Shown here: one piece after another, positions 50,108-58,491 of the stretch | Position numbering within the stretch: the stretch's first letter is position 1 | Layout of the letters: each line of letters starts with the position of its first letter | NCBI RefSeq assembly: GCF_027531815.1 | Contig: NZ_JAPZSK010000001.1 | Span: 237,023 to 301,022 of the forward strand | Source of the DNA: Gemmatimonas sp. | Lineage (GTDB): Bacteria > Gemmatimonadota > Gemmatimonadetes > Gemmatimonadales > Gemmatimonadaceae | Length of the DNA: 64,000 nucleotides | Direction: 5' to 3' | Made by a program: the position numbers and the translations under genes | Notes under the pieces: model-generated | Seen by the model: only the letters and a program-made list of their open reading frames with translations | Told to the model about the DNA's origin: nothing | Database searches by the model: none

Positions 50108-53100
50108 TTACTTCGCCGCCTGTCCCCCGATCTCCGCCGCCATGCGCGTGTAGTAGCGCAACTGTGAGCGTTGGTCGGCCGTGGGCATTCCCGTCCACCG
50201 TCCCACCGCGGAGTACAGCGTGGACAGGCGCGCCTGCAGCTCGCCCGCCTGACGCTTGAGGTCGCGGGTCGCGCCGTCGGTCCCGCTCAGGCCGCGCACG
50301 CGAGTCGCCACCTCGGCAAAGCCGCCCAGCGCCGCTGCCACCTCGCGATGGAAGGCGGTCCACGCCGCACGCTCCGCGCGCGAAACAGTGAGCCGCGGGT
50401 CCTCCTTCACCAGCACCTTGCGCTCGACTGTACGCCCATCGTGCACGAGCCGCACCGTGTAGGAACCCGGGAGCACCAGCGGGCCCGGCGTCGTGGCCCG
50501 CGGCCCTTCGTCGTCGTCCTCGCCGCCACCGCTGCGCACCGGCAGGTCGGCATGGCGCAGGTTCCACACCACACGATTCACCCCGCGCGCAGCCGCCGGC
50601 GTGAGCGACTGCACCAGCCGCCCCGTGCTGTCGTGCACCGTGAGCGTCACCTTGGCGCCCGCGTCACGCAGCCAGTAATCTACGAGGGCGCCGTTGGCGG
50701 GGTTCTCCCCGCGGAAGATCATGTCGCCGGTGTGCGGCCGCAGGTTGGTGGTGCGAATCTGATGGGCCGGCTGCATGGTGAACAGCTGCGCCGGCATCGC
50801 CGTCACGTCGGGGGTGAGCTCCTGCAACGCGTTGAGCTGATCCAGCACCCACACCCCGCGCGCGTGGGAGCCCAGCACCAGCGCGTTATCGCGCGCGTGC
50901 AGCGCGATGTCGTTGAACGGCATGAGCGGCATGTTGGCGCGCAGCGGTACCCAGTTGCCCCCACCGTTCGGCGAGATGAACAGACCGAACTCGGTGGCGA
51001 GGTACAGGAGCCGCGGGTTGCGCACATCCTCGCGAATGGTGCGCGCCACCCGATTGGGCGGCAGGTCGCCTTCGAGACGCGACCACGTGACCCCGTAGTC
51101 CGTGCTGCGGTACACGTAGTTGGTCATGTCGTTGCTGCGGTGGTTGTCCACCACCACGTATACCGTGCCGGCCGCGTGTCGGCTGGGTTCTACACCGGCG
51201 AACCACGCGTCCTTGGGCAGCCCCGGGAGCTTCGACTGCGCGTCGGTCCACGACAGCCCCCCGTTGCGCGACACCCGCAGCCGGCCGTCGTCGGTGCCCA
51301 CGTACAGCAGTCCCTTCACCAGCGGCGATTCGGCCAGCGCCGTCACCCCCGGGAAATACGGCACGCCGTCGTCGAGTGACAGGGTGGCCTCGCTCGGCTT
51401 GCGCCCCATGAGCGGTAGCGTGCTGCGATCCACGCCGGTCGTCATGTCCCCCAGGCTCTTCCACGTGCGCCCACCGTCCTTCGACGTGAAGAGATGCTGC
51501 ATGCCCACGTACAGTGTGTTGGTGTCGTGCGGCGAGATCACGATGGGGGCATCCCAGTTGGCCGGGTGCATGGCGTTCCCCAGCAGCTGCGTGACGCCCG
51601 GCTTGCCCCACGTTTCCCAGTTGCGACGTCCGCCGATGCGACCCGTGCTGTCGCCCGGACGCAGATCCTGCACCTGCCAGGTACGCGTGTCGTTCTTCTG
51701 CAGCCCCAGGAACTGCGACGCCGAGTAGACCGTGCGCGGGTTCTTCGGGTTGGGCACCACGAAGAAGCCATCGCCGCCGCACAGCCGCGACCAGTGCTCG
51801 TTGAGAATGCCGTTGGTCGTCCAGCTGGCGCTCGGCCCCACCCAGCAACCGTTGTCCTGCAGGCCGCCGTACACATTGAACGGCACGGCGTTGTCCACCG
51901 CCACGCGATAGAACTGCGACAGCGGCAGCGACGAGACGAAGAGGAACGTGCGCCCGCGGTCGTAGCTGATGCCGATGCCGCCGTCATCGAGCTTGATGAC
52001 GTGGCGGCTGTCCTTCGGGTTCACCCACACGAACCGGTCGTCACCGTGCGTGGTGGTGCGCGGTGCCGTGAAGGTCTTGCCGCCGTCGTCGCTGAACGAG
52101 TACGCGTTCAGCATGTAGATGCGCTGATCGTCGCTCGGGTCGATCGTGGGCTGGCTCGCGTACATGGGACGCGGGTTCCAGTCGCTCATGAACGTCCACG
52201 TGCCCCCCGCATCTTCACTGCGGTACACGCCGGCCTTGCGCTGGATGTACGCGGTGCTGGCGTTGTAGCGCGCGCCCTGCTCCACGCTGATCACCACGAT
52301 GCGCGGGTTCTTGCGGTACACCGCAATGCCGATGCGCCCGTATTCGCCCTCGGGCAGTCCGTTCCCCGTGAGCTTCGTCCACGTGCTGCCGCCATCGGTA
52401 CTCTTCCACAGCGCGCTCCCGGGACCACCGCCGTCGAAGCCGTAGGCGCTGCGCCGCCGCTGATAGCTGGCCGCATACAGCACGCTTGGGTCGTTCCAGT
52501 CGAGCGCCACATCGGTGACACCGGTTTCGTCGTCCACGTGCAGCGTGCGCGTCCACGTGCGCCCGCCATCGGTAGTCTTGTACAGGCCGCGCTCGCCACC
52601 GGCACCCCAGACGCTGCCCTGCGCCGCGACCCACGCGATGTCGGGATTGGTGGGGTGCAGCTGGATGCGCCCGATGTGCATGCTGGTGCGCAGCCCCATG
52701 TTCACCCACGTCTTGCCACCGTCGGTGCTCTTGTACACCCCATCACCCCACCCCACGCTCTGGCGATTGGCGCGCTCACCGGAGCCCACCCAGAGAATCT
52801 GCGGGTTGGGCTGAAAGACGGCGACATCGCCAATGCTATGCACCGGCGCATCGAACACCGACGTCCACGTGAGGCCATTGTCGGTGGTGCGCCAGAGTCC
52901 ACCGGTGGCACCGGCGACATACATGGTGTACGGATTCGATTCCACGACGTCCATGTCCACGACACGGCCACTCATGGACGCGGGGCCGATGGAACGGAGC
53001 TTGAGGCCGCCGAGGTCGGCGGCGCGGAACGGGGCCTGCGCCATCAGGGGCGCGGCGCAGGTTGCCCACAGGAGCACCGTGGGAACCGCACGGGGAAGCA

Positions 53101-53113
53101 GTCGGGTCAGCAT
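50108..53113 (-). CDS. Secreted Asp-box (BNR/sortilin-like) beta-propeller protein, second copy
   Basis: 1001 residues from the ATG at 53113, which starts a signal peptide (VPTVLLWATCAAPLMAQ); the longer open frame to 54217 is antisense to the peptidase gene. The Asp-box motifs are numerous: RTTDNGLTW, KSTDGGKTW, KTTDGGRTW, KSTDGGSTW, TSKDGGRTW, VSRNGGLSW, RSTDYGVTW and SPNGGGNW. The overall plan matches the protein at 20851-24093, including a C-terminal beta-sandwich (VTLTVHDSTGRLVQSLTPAA) and a helical tail. It lacks recognisable sialidase residues. It is divergent from an M28 peptidase with 117 bases between, a common genomic neighbourhood of extracellular protein breakdown. Confidence 0.82.
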   Translation of the reverse strand: MLTRLLPRAVPTVLLWATCAAPLMAQAPFRAADLGGLKLRSIGPASMSGRVVDMDVVESNPYTMYVAGATGGLWRTTDNGLTWTSVFDAPVHSIGDVAVFQPNPQILWVGSGERANRQSVGWGDGVYKSTDGGKTWVNMGLRTSMHIGRIQLHPTNPDIAWVAAQGSVWGAGGERGLYKTTDGGRTWTRTLHVDDETGVTDVALDWNDPSVLYAASYQRRRSAYGFDGGGPGSALWKSTDGGSTWTKLTGNGLPEGEYGRIGIAVYRKNPRIVVISVEQGARYNASTAYIQRKAGVYRSEDAGGTWTFMSDWNPRPMYASQPTIDPSDDQRIYMLNAYSFSDDGGKTFTAPRTTTHGDDRFVWVNPKDSRHVIKLDDGGIGISYDRGRTFLFVSSLPLSQFYRVAVDNAVPFNVYGGLQDNGCWVGPSASWTTNGILNEHWSRLCGGDGFFVVPNPKNPRTVYSASQFLGLQKNDTRTWQVQDLRPGDSTGRIGGRRNWETWGKPGVTQLLGNAMHPANWDAPIVISPHDTNTLYVGMQHLFTSKDGGRTWKSLGDMTTGVDRSTLPLMGRKPSEATLSLDDGVPYFPGVTALAESPLVKGLLYVGTDDGRLRVSRNGGLSWTDAQSKLPGLPKDAWFAGVEPSRHAAGTVYVVVDNHRSNDMTNYVYRSTDYGVTWSRLEGDLPPNRVARTIREDVRNPRLLYLATEFGLFISPNGGGNWVPLRANMPLMPFNDIALHARDNALVLGSHARGVWVLDQLNALQELTPDVTAMPAQLFTMQPAHQIRTTNLRPHTGDMIFRGENPANGALVDYWLRDAGAKVTLTVHDSTGRLVQSLTPAAARGVNRVVWNLRHADLPVRSGGGEDDDEGPRATTPGPLVLPGSYTVRLVHDGRTVERKVLVKEDPRLTVSRAERAAWTAFHREVAAALGGFAEVATRVRGLSGTDGATRDLKRQAGELQARLSTLYSAVGRWTGMPTADQRSQLRYYTRMAAEIGGQAAK

Positions 53114-53230
53114 GTGCCGAATATGCTGCGTATGTTGCCGGTGCGCTGTGGAGGCGCGGATTCCGCTCCCTGCCTCCGGCTCCCCGCTTCCGGCTTCCGG
53201 CTTCCTGCCCCCTGCTCCCCGAGCCTTTTC

Positions 53231-55111
53231 GTGAACTCCACACGTTCTCTCACCGCGGCCGTGCTGCTTGCGCTGACGGCTGGCCTGCCGCTCTCCGCTC
53301 AGGATCGTGCCGCCACGAAGGCGACCAACGTGCGCACGACCGGGCGCGTCTGGTCCGACGAAGGGCCCGCCACCTGGGCCCCGCGCCCCACGGAACAGGC
53401 GATCACCGCCAACGACCTGCGCACGCGTCTCTACCAGTTCGCCGACGACTCCATGCTGGGGCGGCGCGTCGGTGAGGTGGGCAACTACAAGGGCACCGAG
53501 TACATCGCCCGCGAGTTCAAGCGCCTCGGCCTCAAGCCCGCTGGCGACAGTGGCGGCTACTTCCAGACGCTGCCCTTCGGCCCTAGCGGGTTCGACGCCG
53601 CCACGGCGCGCCTCGCGGTGGGTGGCCGCGCCCTGACCACGAAGAAGGAGTGGGTGCCCACGGTCCCGTCGGTACTCAACGGTTTCGGCCCAGCCATGAA
53701 GCTCGACGGCGTGCCGGCGATCTATGCCGGACAGTGGGGCGACTCCACCGCGCTGATCGACCCGAGCGCCGTGCGCGGCAAGGTCATCGTCTTCAGCGCG
53801 GCACCGGCCGCGGGGCGTGTCGCCGCCAGTGTGGGCGCCCCAACCAGCTTCGTGAGCTGCACCGACGTGCCGGACAAGTTCGGGGCCAACGCCGCCATCG
53901 CCGAGGAGGCGCGCCAGCGGGCGAATCCCAGTGCCCCGCCGCCACGCCGCGGGGTGCCCACCATGTTGCGTGATCCGCGAGCCACGGGCGCGGGTGCCCT
54001 GGGGGTGCTCGTGATCGGACTCGACGACATGGCACCACAGCAGATCGACGCCGCCTTCGCACAGCCCATGTCCATGCGTCCGGCGCAGCCACTCAATGCG
54101 AACGCTCCGGGCGCGGCCACCATCTCGCGGGCGGTGGCTGAACAGATCTTCGGCAAGCCGGTGAGCGCCCTGCGGGTCGGCGATACCGGTGCTCCCATTT
54201 CCGCCGACTTCCGTCACGCCTGGCGTCTCTCACCGTACCCGGCGCGCAATGTCATTGCCGTGCTCCCCGGCAGCGACCCCAAGCTGGCCAGCGAGTACGT
54301 GCTGGTTGGTGCACACAACGACCATGTGGGCGTGAATCCGGTGGTGGTGGACCACGACTCCGTACGGGCGTACAACATGGTGGTGCGCCGGCAGGGCTCG
54401 AATGACCCGGTGTGCACCCCGACCGCCGAGCAGCAGCGCACGATCGACTCGCTCATCGCCCGCGCCCGCAGCATTCGCCCCGTGCGCCGCGACAGCATCA
54501 TGAACGGGGCCGACGATGACGGATCGGGCACGGTGGTGCTGCTCGAGCTCGCCGAGAAGTTCGCGCGCGAGAAGACCGGGCGGTCGCTCGTCTTCATTTC
54601 GCATCAGGGTGAGGAAGGCGGGCTGCTCGGCTCGCGCTGGTTCACCGACAACCCCACCATCCCGTTGTCGCAGATCGTCGCGGCGCACAACATGGACATG
54701 GTGGGGAAGGGACGAAACTGGCAGGTGAAGTACGGCGGCCCCAATTCGGTGCAAATGCTGGGCGCGCGTCGCCTGTCACGGGAGTTCGGCGACATCATCG
54801 ACTCCGTGAATGCCAACAGTCCGGAGCCCATGGCCATCGACAAGAGCTGGGATGTGCCTGCGAATCCGCTCAACCGGTTCTGCCGCAGTGACCAGGTGAA
54901 CTACGTGCGCAAGGACATCCCGGTGGTGTACATGTCGCTGGGCTATGCCGTGGACTACCACCAGCACACGGATGAGCCGCGCTACATCGACTACGATCAT
55001 GCCGCGCGACTGGGGCGCTTCGTGCACAGCGTGATGGGCGCGGTGGCCAACCGTCCCAACAAACCGGCCATCGCCGGCCCGGATCCCACCATGCCGACGT
55101 GCAATCGGTAG
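53231..55111 (+). CDS. M28-family secreted aminopeptidase
   Basis: 626 residues from a GTG at 53231 (signal peptide AAVLLALTAGLPLSAQ); the much longer frame upstream is antisense to the Asp-box gene. All M28 zinc ligands are visible: GAHNDHVG (His and Asp, about 360), NGADDDGSGTVVLLELAEKFA (Asp, about 425), the catalytic HQGEEGG Glu pair (about 457), NMDMVGKG (Asp, about 490) and DYHQHTDEPRYID (His, about 575). A PA-like insert sits between strands near 150-290. Products are di-zinc aminopeptidases. A CotH lipoprotein gene follows. Confidence 0.92.
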   Translation: MNSTRSLTAAVLLALTAGLPLSAQDRAATKATNVRTTGRVWSDEGPATWAPRPTEQAITANDLRTRLYQFADDSMLGRRVGEVGNYKGTEYIAREFKRLGLKPAGDSGGYFQTLPFGPSGFDAATARLAVGGRALTTKKEWVPTVPSVLNGFGPAMKLDGVPAIYAGQWGDSTALIDPSAVRGKVIVFSAAPAAGRVAASVGAPTSFVSCTDVPDKFGANAAIAEEARQRANPSAPPPRRGVPTMLRDPRATGAGALGVLVIGLDDMAPQQIDAAFAQPMSMRPAQPLNANAPGAATISRAVAEQIFGKPVSALRVGDTGAPISADFRHAWRLSPYPARNVIAVLPGSDPKLASEYVLVGAHNDHVGVNPVVVDHDSVRAYNMVVRRQGSNDPVCTPTAEQQRTIDSLIARARSIRPVRRDSIMNGADDDGSGTVVLLELAEKFAREKTGRSLVFISHQGEEGGLLGSRWFTDNPTIPLSQIVAAHNMDMVGKGRNWQVKYGGPNSVQMLGARRLSREFGDIIDSVNANSPEPMAIDKSWDVPANPLNRFCRSDQVNYVRKDIPVVYMSLGYAVDYHQHTDEPRYIDYDHAARLGRFVHSVMGAVANRPNKPAIAGPDPTMPTCNR

Positions 55112-55152
55112 TGCAGCACACATCGCGACCTCCGCTGCCGTTGCGGGCCGTG

Positions 55153-56511
55153 ATGCACGGTGTGTCAGCGCCTGACCGGGCCGGCCGTGCAGCCGCGCCC
55201 GCCCTGGCGACAAGGCGGGCGACAAGGCTGGCGACAAGGCGGGCGACAGCGCTGGTGCTGCTGCTGGCCGGCTGCCAAAACGCCGACACGCCCACCGCGC
55301 CATCAGTCCCCCCCCCGCCCCCGCCGCCGGTGGTGGAGGTGGGACGCTTTCCCACCATGCAGATCGTCACCACCGGCAGCGCGCCCATCACCTCGCGCGA
55401 GACCTACGTGGGCGGTACCTGGCGGCTCATCGGGCCCGACTCGGCGCTGTTGCGAGACGGCAGCCTCGAGGTGCGCGGACGTGGCAACTCCACCTGGTCG
55501 ATGCCCAAGAAGCCGTATCGCCTGCGGCTCACCACCGGGGCCGAACTGCTCGGCATGCCCAGCAACCGTCATTGGGCGCTGCTGGCCAACTACGCCGACA
55601 AGACGCTGCTGCGCAACGATCTGGTGTTCGACCTCGCGCGGCGCATGGGATGGAGCTACGTGCCGCGGTCGCGATTCGTGCACCTGCAGCTCAATGGGCG
55701 CTACGAGGGCGTCTACCAGTTGACGGAGCACATCCGCGTCGATGCCAGTCGCGTGAACATCCCCGAGTTGCGCGTTGCCGATACCTCGGCGACCGCCATC
55801 ACCGGCGGCTACCTGCTCGAGGTCGACGAGCTGTACGGCGAAGACTTCTGCTGGAACACGTCGCGCGTGCGCATGCCGGTGTGCGCCAAAAGTCCGGAGA
55901 CGCTGCGGCAGCCGGGGTGGGAGCGGCAGCAGCGGTACATCACCGGCTACTTCACCGACCTCGAGAACGCGCTGTTCGGGCCGTCCTTCGCCGACCCCGT
56001 CACGGGCTACGCAGCGTACATCGACGTGCCGTCGGCGGTGGATTACTTCCTGGTGAACGAACTGGTGAAGAACGTGGACGGCAACCTGCGCCGCAGCACG
56101 TTCCTCACCAAGCCACGCGGCGGCAAGCTGTACTTCGGACCGCTCTGGGACTTCGACATCACGCTGGGGAACGTGAACTACGGCGGCGCCGATGCGGTAA
56201 CCGGCTGGCAGATTCGCACGGCGCCCTGGTTTGCGCGACTCTGGCAGGATCCGGCTTTCGTCCAGCGGGTGAAGCTACGCTGGCAGCAGATCCGCAACGA
56301 TGGCACCCTCGGCAGCTGGCGACAGGCCATTGTGGCGCGGTGGGACTACATGAGCGTGGAGCAGCGCCGCAACTTCGAGCGCTGGCCCATCCTCGACAGC
56401 TGGGTGTGGCCCAACCGCGTGGTCACCGGCAGCTACAACGGCGAAATGGCCGCCATGCAGGAATGGCTCACCGCCCGCACCAACTGGCTGGACGACCAGC
56501 TGCGTCCCTGA
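55153..56511 (+). CDS. CotH kinase-family lipoprotein
   Basis: 452 residues from the ATG at 55153; the first in-frame ATG at 55099 overlaps the peptidase stop, so the shorter form is favoured. The leader is highly basic (LATRRATRLATRRATA) and ends in LLLAGC with Cys41. A proline spacer precedes the CotH domain: RGRGNSTWSMPKKPYRLRL (about 108-126), YEGVYQLTEHIRVDASRVNI (about 183-202), GGYLLEVDELY and YFGPLWDFDITLGNVNYGG (about 330-348). CotH proteins are secretory protein kinases; the G-N-S-T and D-F-D elements needed for ATP are present. The target is unknown. A more divergent relative is at 27498-28616. Confidence 0.87.
   Translation: MHGVSAPDRAGRAAAPALATRRATRLATRRATALVLLLAGCQNADTPTAPSVPPPPPPPVVEVGRFPTMQIVTTGSAPITSRETYVGGTWRLIGPDSALLRDGSLEVRGRGNSTWSMPKKPYRLRLTTGAELLGMPSNRHWALLANYADKTLLRNDLVFDLARRMGWSYVPRSRFVHLQLNGRYEGVYQLTEHIRVDASRVNIPELRVADTSATAITGGYLLEVDELYGEDFCWNTSRVRMPVCAKSPETLRQPGWERQQRYITGYFTDLENALFGPSFADPVTGYAAYIDVPSAVDYFLVNELVKNVDGNLRRSTFLTKPRGGKLYFGPLWDFDITLGNVNYGGADAVTGWQIRTAPWFARLWQDPAFVQRVKLRWQQIRNDGTLGSWRQAIVARWDYMSVEQRRNFERWPILDSWVWPNRVVTGSYNGEMAAMQEWLTARTNWLDDQLRP
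55206..55253 (+). repeat. Four 12-bp units coding the basic leader of the CotH lipoprotein
   Basis: GGCGACAAGGCG and near-copies repeat four times in register, encoding alternating Ala/Thr/Arg (LATRRATRLATRRATA) just before the hydrophobic part of the signal peptide. Changes in unit number stay in frame and would alter the charge of the n-region. Confidence 0.85.
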
Positions 56512-56514
56512 CCG

Positions 56515-57045
56515 TCACGACGGCTTCGTCCACTGCTCGCATCCCGTCGTGCGGCGCGTGTCGGCGAGTTCGAGGATGGACCAGGCCCCGCCTTCGCCGC
56601 GCACGAGCAGAAAGTGGTCCACGCCGCAGTGTGAGAACTTTGCGCCGGCAAAGAAGGCGTAGTCCACCCACACCGACGCCAGATCGCCGTCGATGAACAC
56701 CTTTTCGTTGGCGATGCGCTCATCCCACACATCGGCGTGCGGCGTTCCCACCGCCTTCGCGAAGTTGTCGGCGCCGTTCTCCACCGTCGTGCGTCGCACC
56801 CCGCCACGGCTGGTCACCGTGATCATGCGCACACGGCTGTCGAAGACCGACCGTACCATGCTCGAATCCCCCTTCCGCATGCCATCGAACAAGCGAGTGA
56901 TGACCGCCATGACGGCCTTGGTGTCGGCAGCGAGGGTGCTGCTGGCCGGCGCCTGCGCCTGCAGGGCGCGAACGGGTGACACGGCACTCGCGGCAAGGAA
57001 CATGACGAGCGGCAGGGCAACGGACGGACGAAAACGACGCAACAT
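56515..57045 (-). CDS. Secreted NTF2-like (SnoaL/DUF4440) protein
   Basis: 176 residues from the ATG at 57045, preceded by a GAGGTG-type ribosome binding site. A signal peptide (ALPLVMFLAASAVSPVRALQA) precedes one NTF2-like domain: helices ADTKAVMAVITRLFDGMRKGDSSMVRSVF, then the strand-rich VRMITVTSRGG, NEKVFIDGDLASVWVDYAFFAG and HCGVDHFLLVRGEGGAWSILEL. The fold serves enzymes and binding proteins; no catalytic residues can be assigned. Convergent with CotH (3 bases) and divergent from the next gene. A similar lipoprotein is at 62718-63347. Confidence 0.8.
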   Translation of the reverse strand: MLRRFRPSVALPLVMFLAASAVSPVRALQAQAPASSTLAADTKAVMAVITRLFDGMRKGDSSMVRSVFDSRVRMITVTSRGGVRRTTVENGADNFAKAVGTPHADVWDERIANEKVFIDGDLASVWVDYAFFAGAKFSHCGVDHFLLVRGEGGAWSILELADTRRTTGCEQWTKPS

Positions 57046-57184
57046 GCGGTTCACCTCGAAAAGATTGGCACACTGATCCTTGGACAGCCCGGTGCGGCCT
57101 GCGGGTTGCCCGCTGATTGCCCTTCCGCGTTCCGACGCACATCCTACGGCGTTGGTGTCGCGTTGGCCAACCACCCATACGGAC

Positions 57185-57583
57185 ATGTCCCTCCTTCGTT
57201 TCTCTCTCGCCGCGGCCGCATGCCTCGCGGCGCCCTGCCTGCAGGCCCAACGCCTGCAGCCCGTGGGGGCACTCGCCGGCAACAATGCCGTGGCCCTCGA
57301 AACCAAGACGGTCAAGCGCGGCACCAGCGAGATCACGGCCACCCTGCGCACCACCTTCGCCAAGCCCGCCAAGGCGCCCGGCGGCGAGTGGTTCGGCTCG
57401 CGTACCGTGGTCGCGGTGCGCTGTGCCGAGGGGACCGTGGCGGTGAAGGAGAACCGCTACTATGGCGATGCGACGTTCACCAAGGTCGCCAGCGAAAAGA
57501 TCGTGAAGATCCCGGGTTACGCCGCACCCGTGCCCGGCTCCGTACCGGCGCTGGCGCTGAAAGCGCTGTGTCCGGCCAAGTAG
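57185..57583 (+). CDS. Small secreted protein, 132 residues
   Basis: The ATG at 57185 opens a signal peptide (MSLLRFSLAAAACLAAPCLQAQ). The mature 110 residues are beta-rich and contain VVAVRCAEGTVAVKENRYYG followed by a C-terminal LKALCPAK; two cysteines could form a disulfide. The layout is reminiscent of surface-adhesin protein E-type domains, but the similarity is weak and I do not claim the family. Divergent from the NTF2-like gene and convergent with pantothenate kinase. Confidence 0.6.
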   Translation: MSLLRFSLAAAACLAAPCLQAQRLQPVGALAGNNAVALETKTVKRGTSEITATLRTTFAKPAKAPGGEWFGSRTVVAVRCAEGTVAVKENRYYGDATFTKVASEKIVKIPGYAAPVPGSVPALALKALCPAK

Positions 57584-57632
57584 TCGACCGAGAGACGCGA
57601 GCGGGGGAACAGCTGCAGCGAGCGAGGAGGGC

Positions 57633-58484
57633 TCAGCGCTGCGTGTGAGGCTCCATCACCGTGAGCAGCGCCCCCAGCGCCGTGGCCCGGCCGCCGTGTT
57701 CGGGGATGTGAATGGCGGCGTGGTAATACTGCCCCACCAGATTGAAGGTGCGACGGACGCTGGGCAGGTCGGTGAGGTGCCCCACGATGACCGTGTCGGT
57801 GAGCTGCTCGGCGCGCGCCGCATTGATGGCGATGACGGCAATGACCTGCCCCACCATGTTGACGAGCGCGGCCGCCGTGTCCTCACGCGACGCGTCGACG
57901 GCGTGGCGCGCCACCCGGCCGAAGTTCACCGCGGTGGTTTCGGGCGGGAGCGAGCCGATGGCCTGCCCGAGAATTTCCCCGATGGTGAGGTTGAGCGCGG
58001 TGTCGGTGCCCGCCTGCGCCAGCGCGTCGATGTCCCGCGGGTCCACCGTCCCCACGAGCAGGCGCGCCAACCCCACGAGCGTACCGCCACCCACGCCCGT
58101 GCCGCTCACATGCCGATACCCCTCGGGGCCGGCGGCCACCACCGCCGTACCGGAGCCGGCGCTGGCCACCGCCGCCCGCTCGAGGCCGGCGAGCGCCAGA
58201 CCGCCGCGGCCAATGGCATGCACTTCCGCCACCTGATGCACGGCGCGCCCGTCGAGCGTGGCCGACAGCGTCGTGCGGTTGCCGCCAGTCACGGCAATCC
58301 ACCGCACGTCCGATGGCGTCACGCCGCCGTGCGCGAGCACGGTGCGCACACGGTCATCACTGGGGTGCCCTTCGCTGGGGAGACGCCAGTGCTGGATCGT
58401 GGCACCGTCGTGGATCACCACGTCGGTGTTGCTGGCGCCGAAGTCGACGGCGGCGGCAGGCAGGGGCGCGGAATCCTCGCTCAC
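57633..58484 (-). CDS. coaW: Type II pantothenate kinase (Fumble/ASKHA fold)
   Basis: 283 residues. ASKHA phosphate-1 loop: VDFGASNTDVVI (about 13-24). The likely catalytic glutamate is in EVHAIGRGG (about 87-95), and the second glycine-rich pair reads SAGSGTAVV...HVSGTGVGGGTLVGL (about 108-138). These elements fit type II PanK, which phosphorylates pantothenate at the start of CoA synthesis, better than BadF or ROK ATPases. The gene is 7 bases after the acylase gene, in one transcription unit with RsmD and truncated haemoglobin. Type II enzymes are not feedback-inhibited by CoA in several bacteria. Confidence 0.78.
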   Translation of the reverse strand: MSEDSAPLPAAAVDFGASNTDVVIHDGATIQHWRLPSEGHPSDDRVRTVLAHGGVTPSDVRWIAVTGGNRTTLSATLDGRAVHQVAEVHAIGRGGLALAGLERAAVASAGSGTAVVAAGPEGYRHVSGTGVGGGTLVGLARLLVGTVDPRDIDALAQAGTDTALNLTIGEILGQAIGSLPPETTAVNFGRVARHAVDASREDTAAALVNMVGQVIAVIAINAARAEQLTDTVIVGHLTDLPSVRRTFNLVGQYYHAAIHIPEHGGRATALGALLTVMEPHTQR

Positions 58485-58491
58485 GGGGGCG

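Noticed and set aside
53150..53220. Short GCTTCCG/GCTCC repeats between the Asp-box and peptidase genes
   Set aside because: Simple degenerate repetition in a divergent promoter region; no regular period or structure that I can defend.
51494..53230. Upstream extension of the M28 peptidase frame
   Set aside because: Runs antisense through the Asp-box gene; the signal peptide at 53231 gives a clear start.
53114..54217. N-terminal extension of the second Asp-box protein
   Set aside because: Antisense to the peptidase; the signal peptide begins at 53113.
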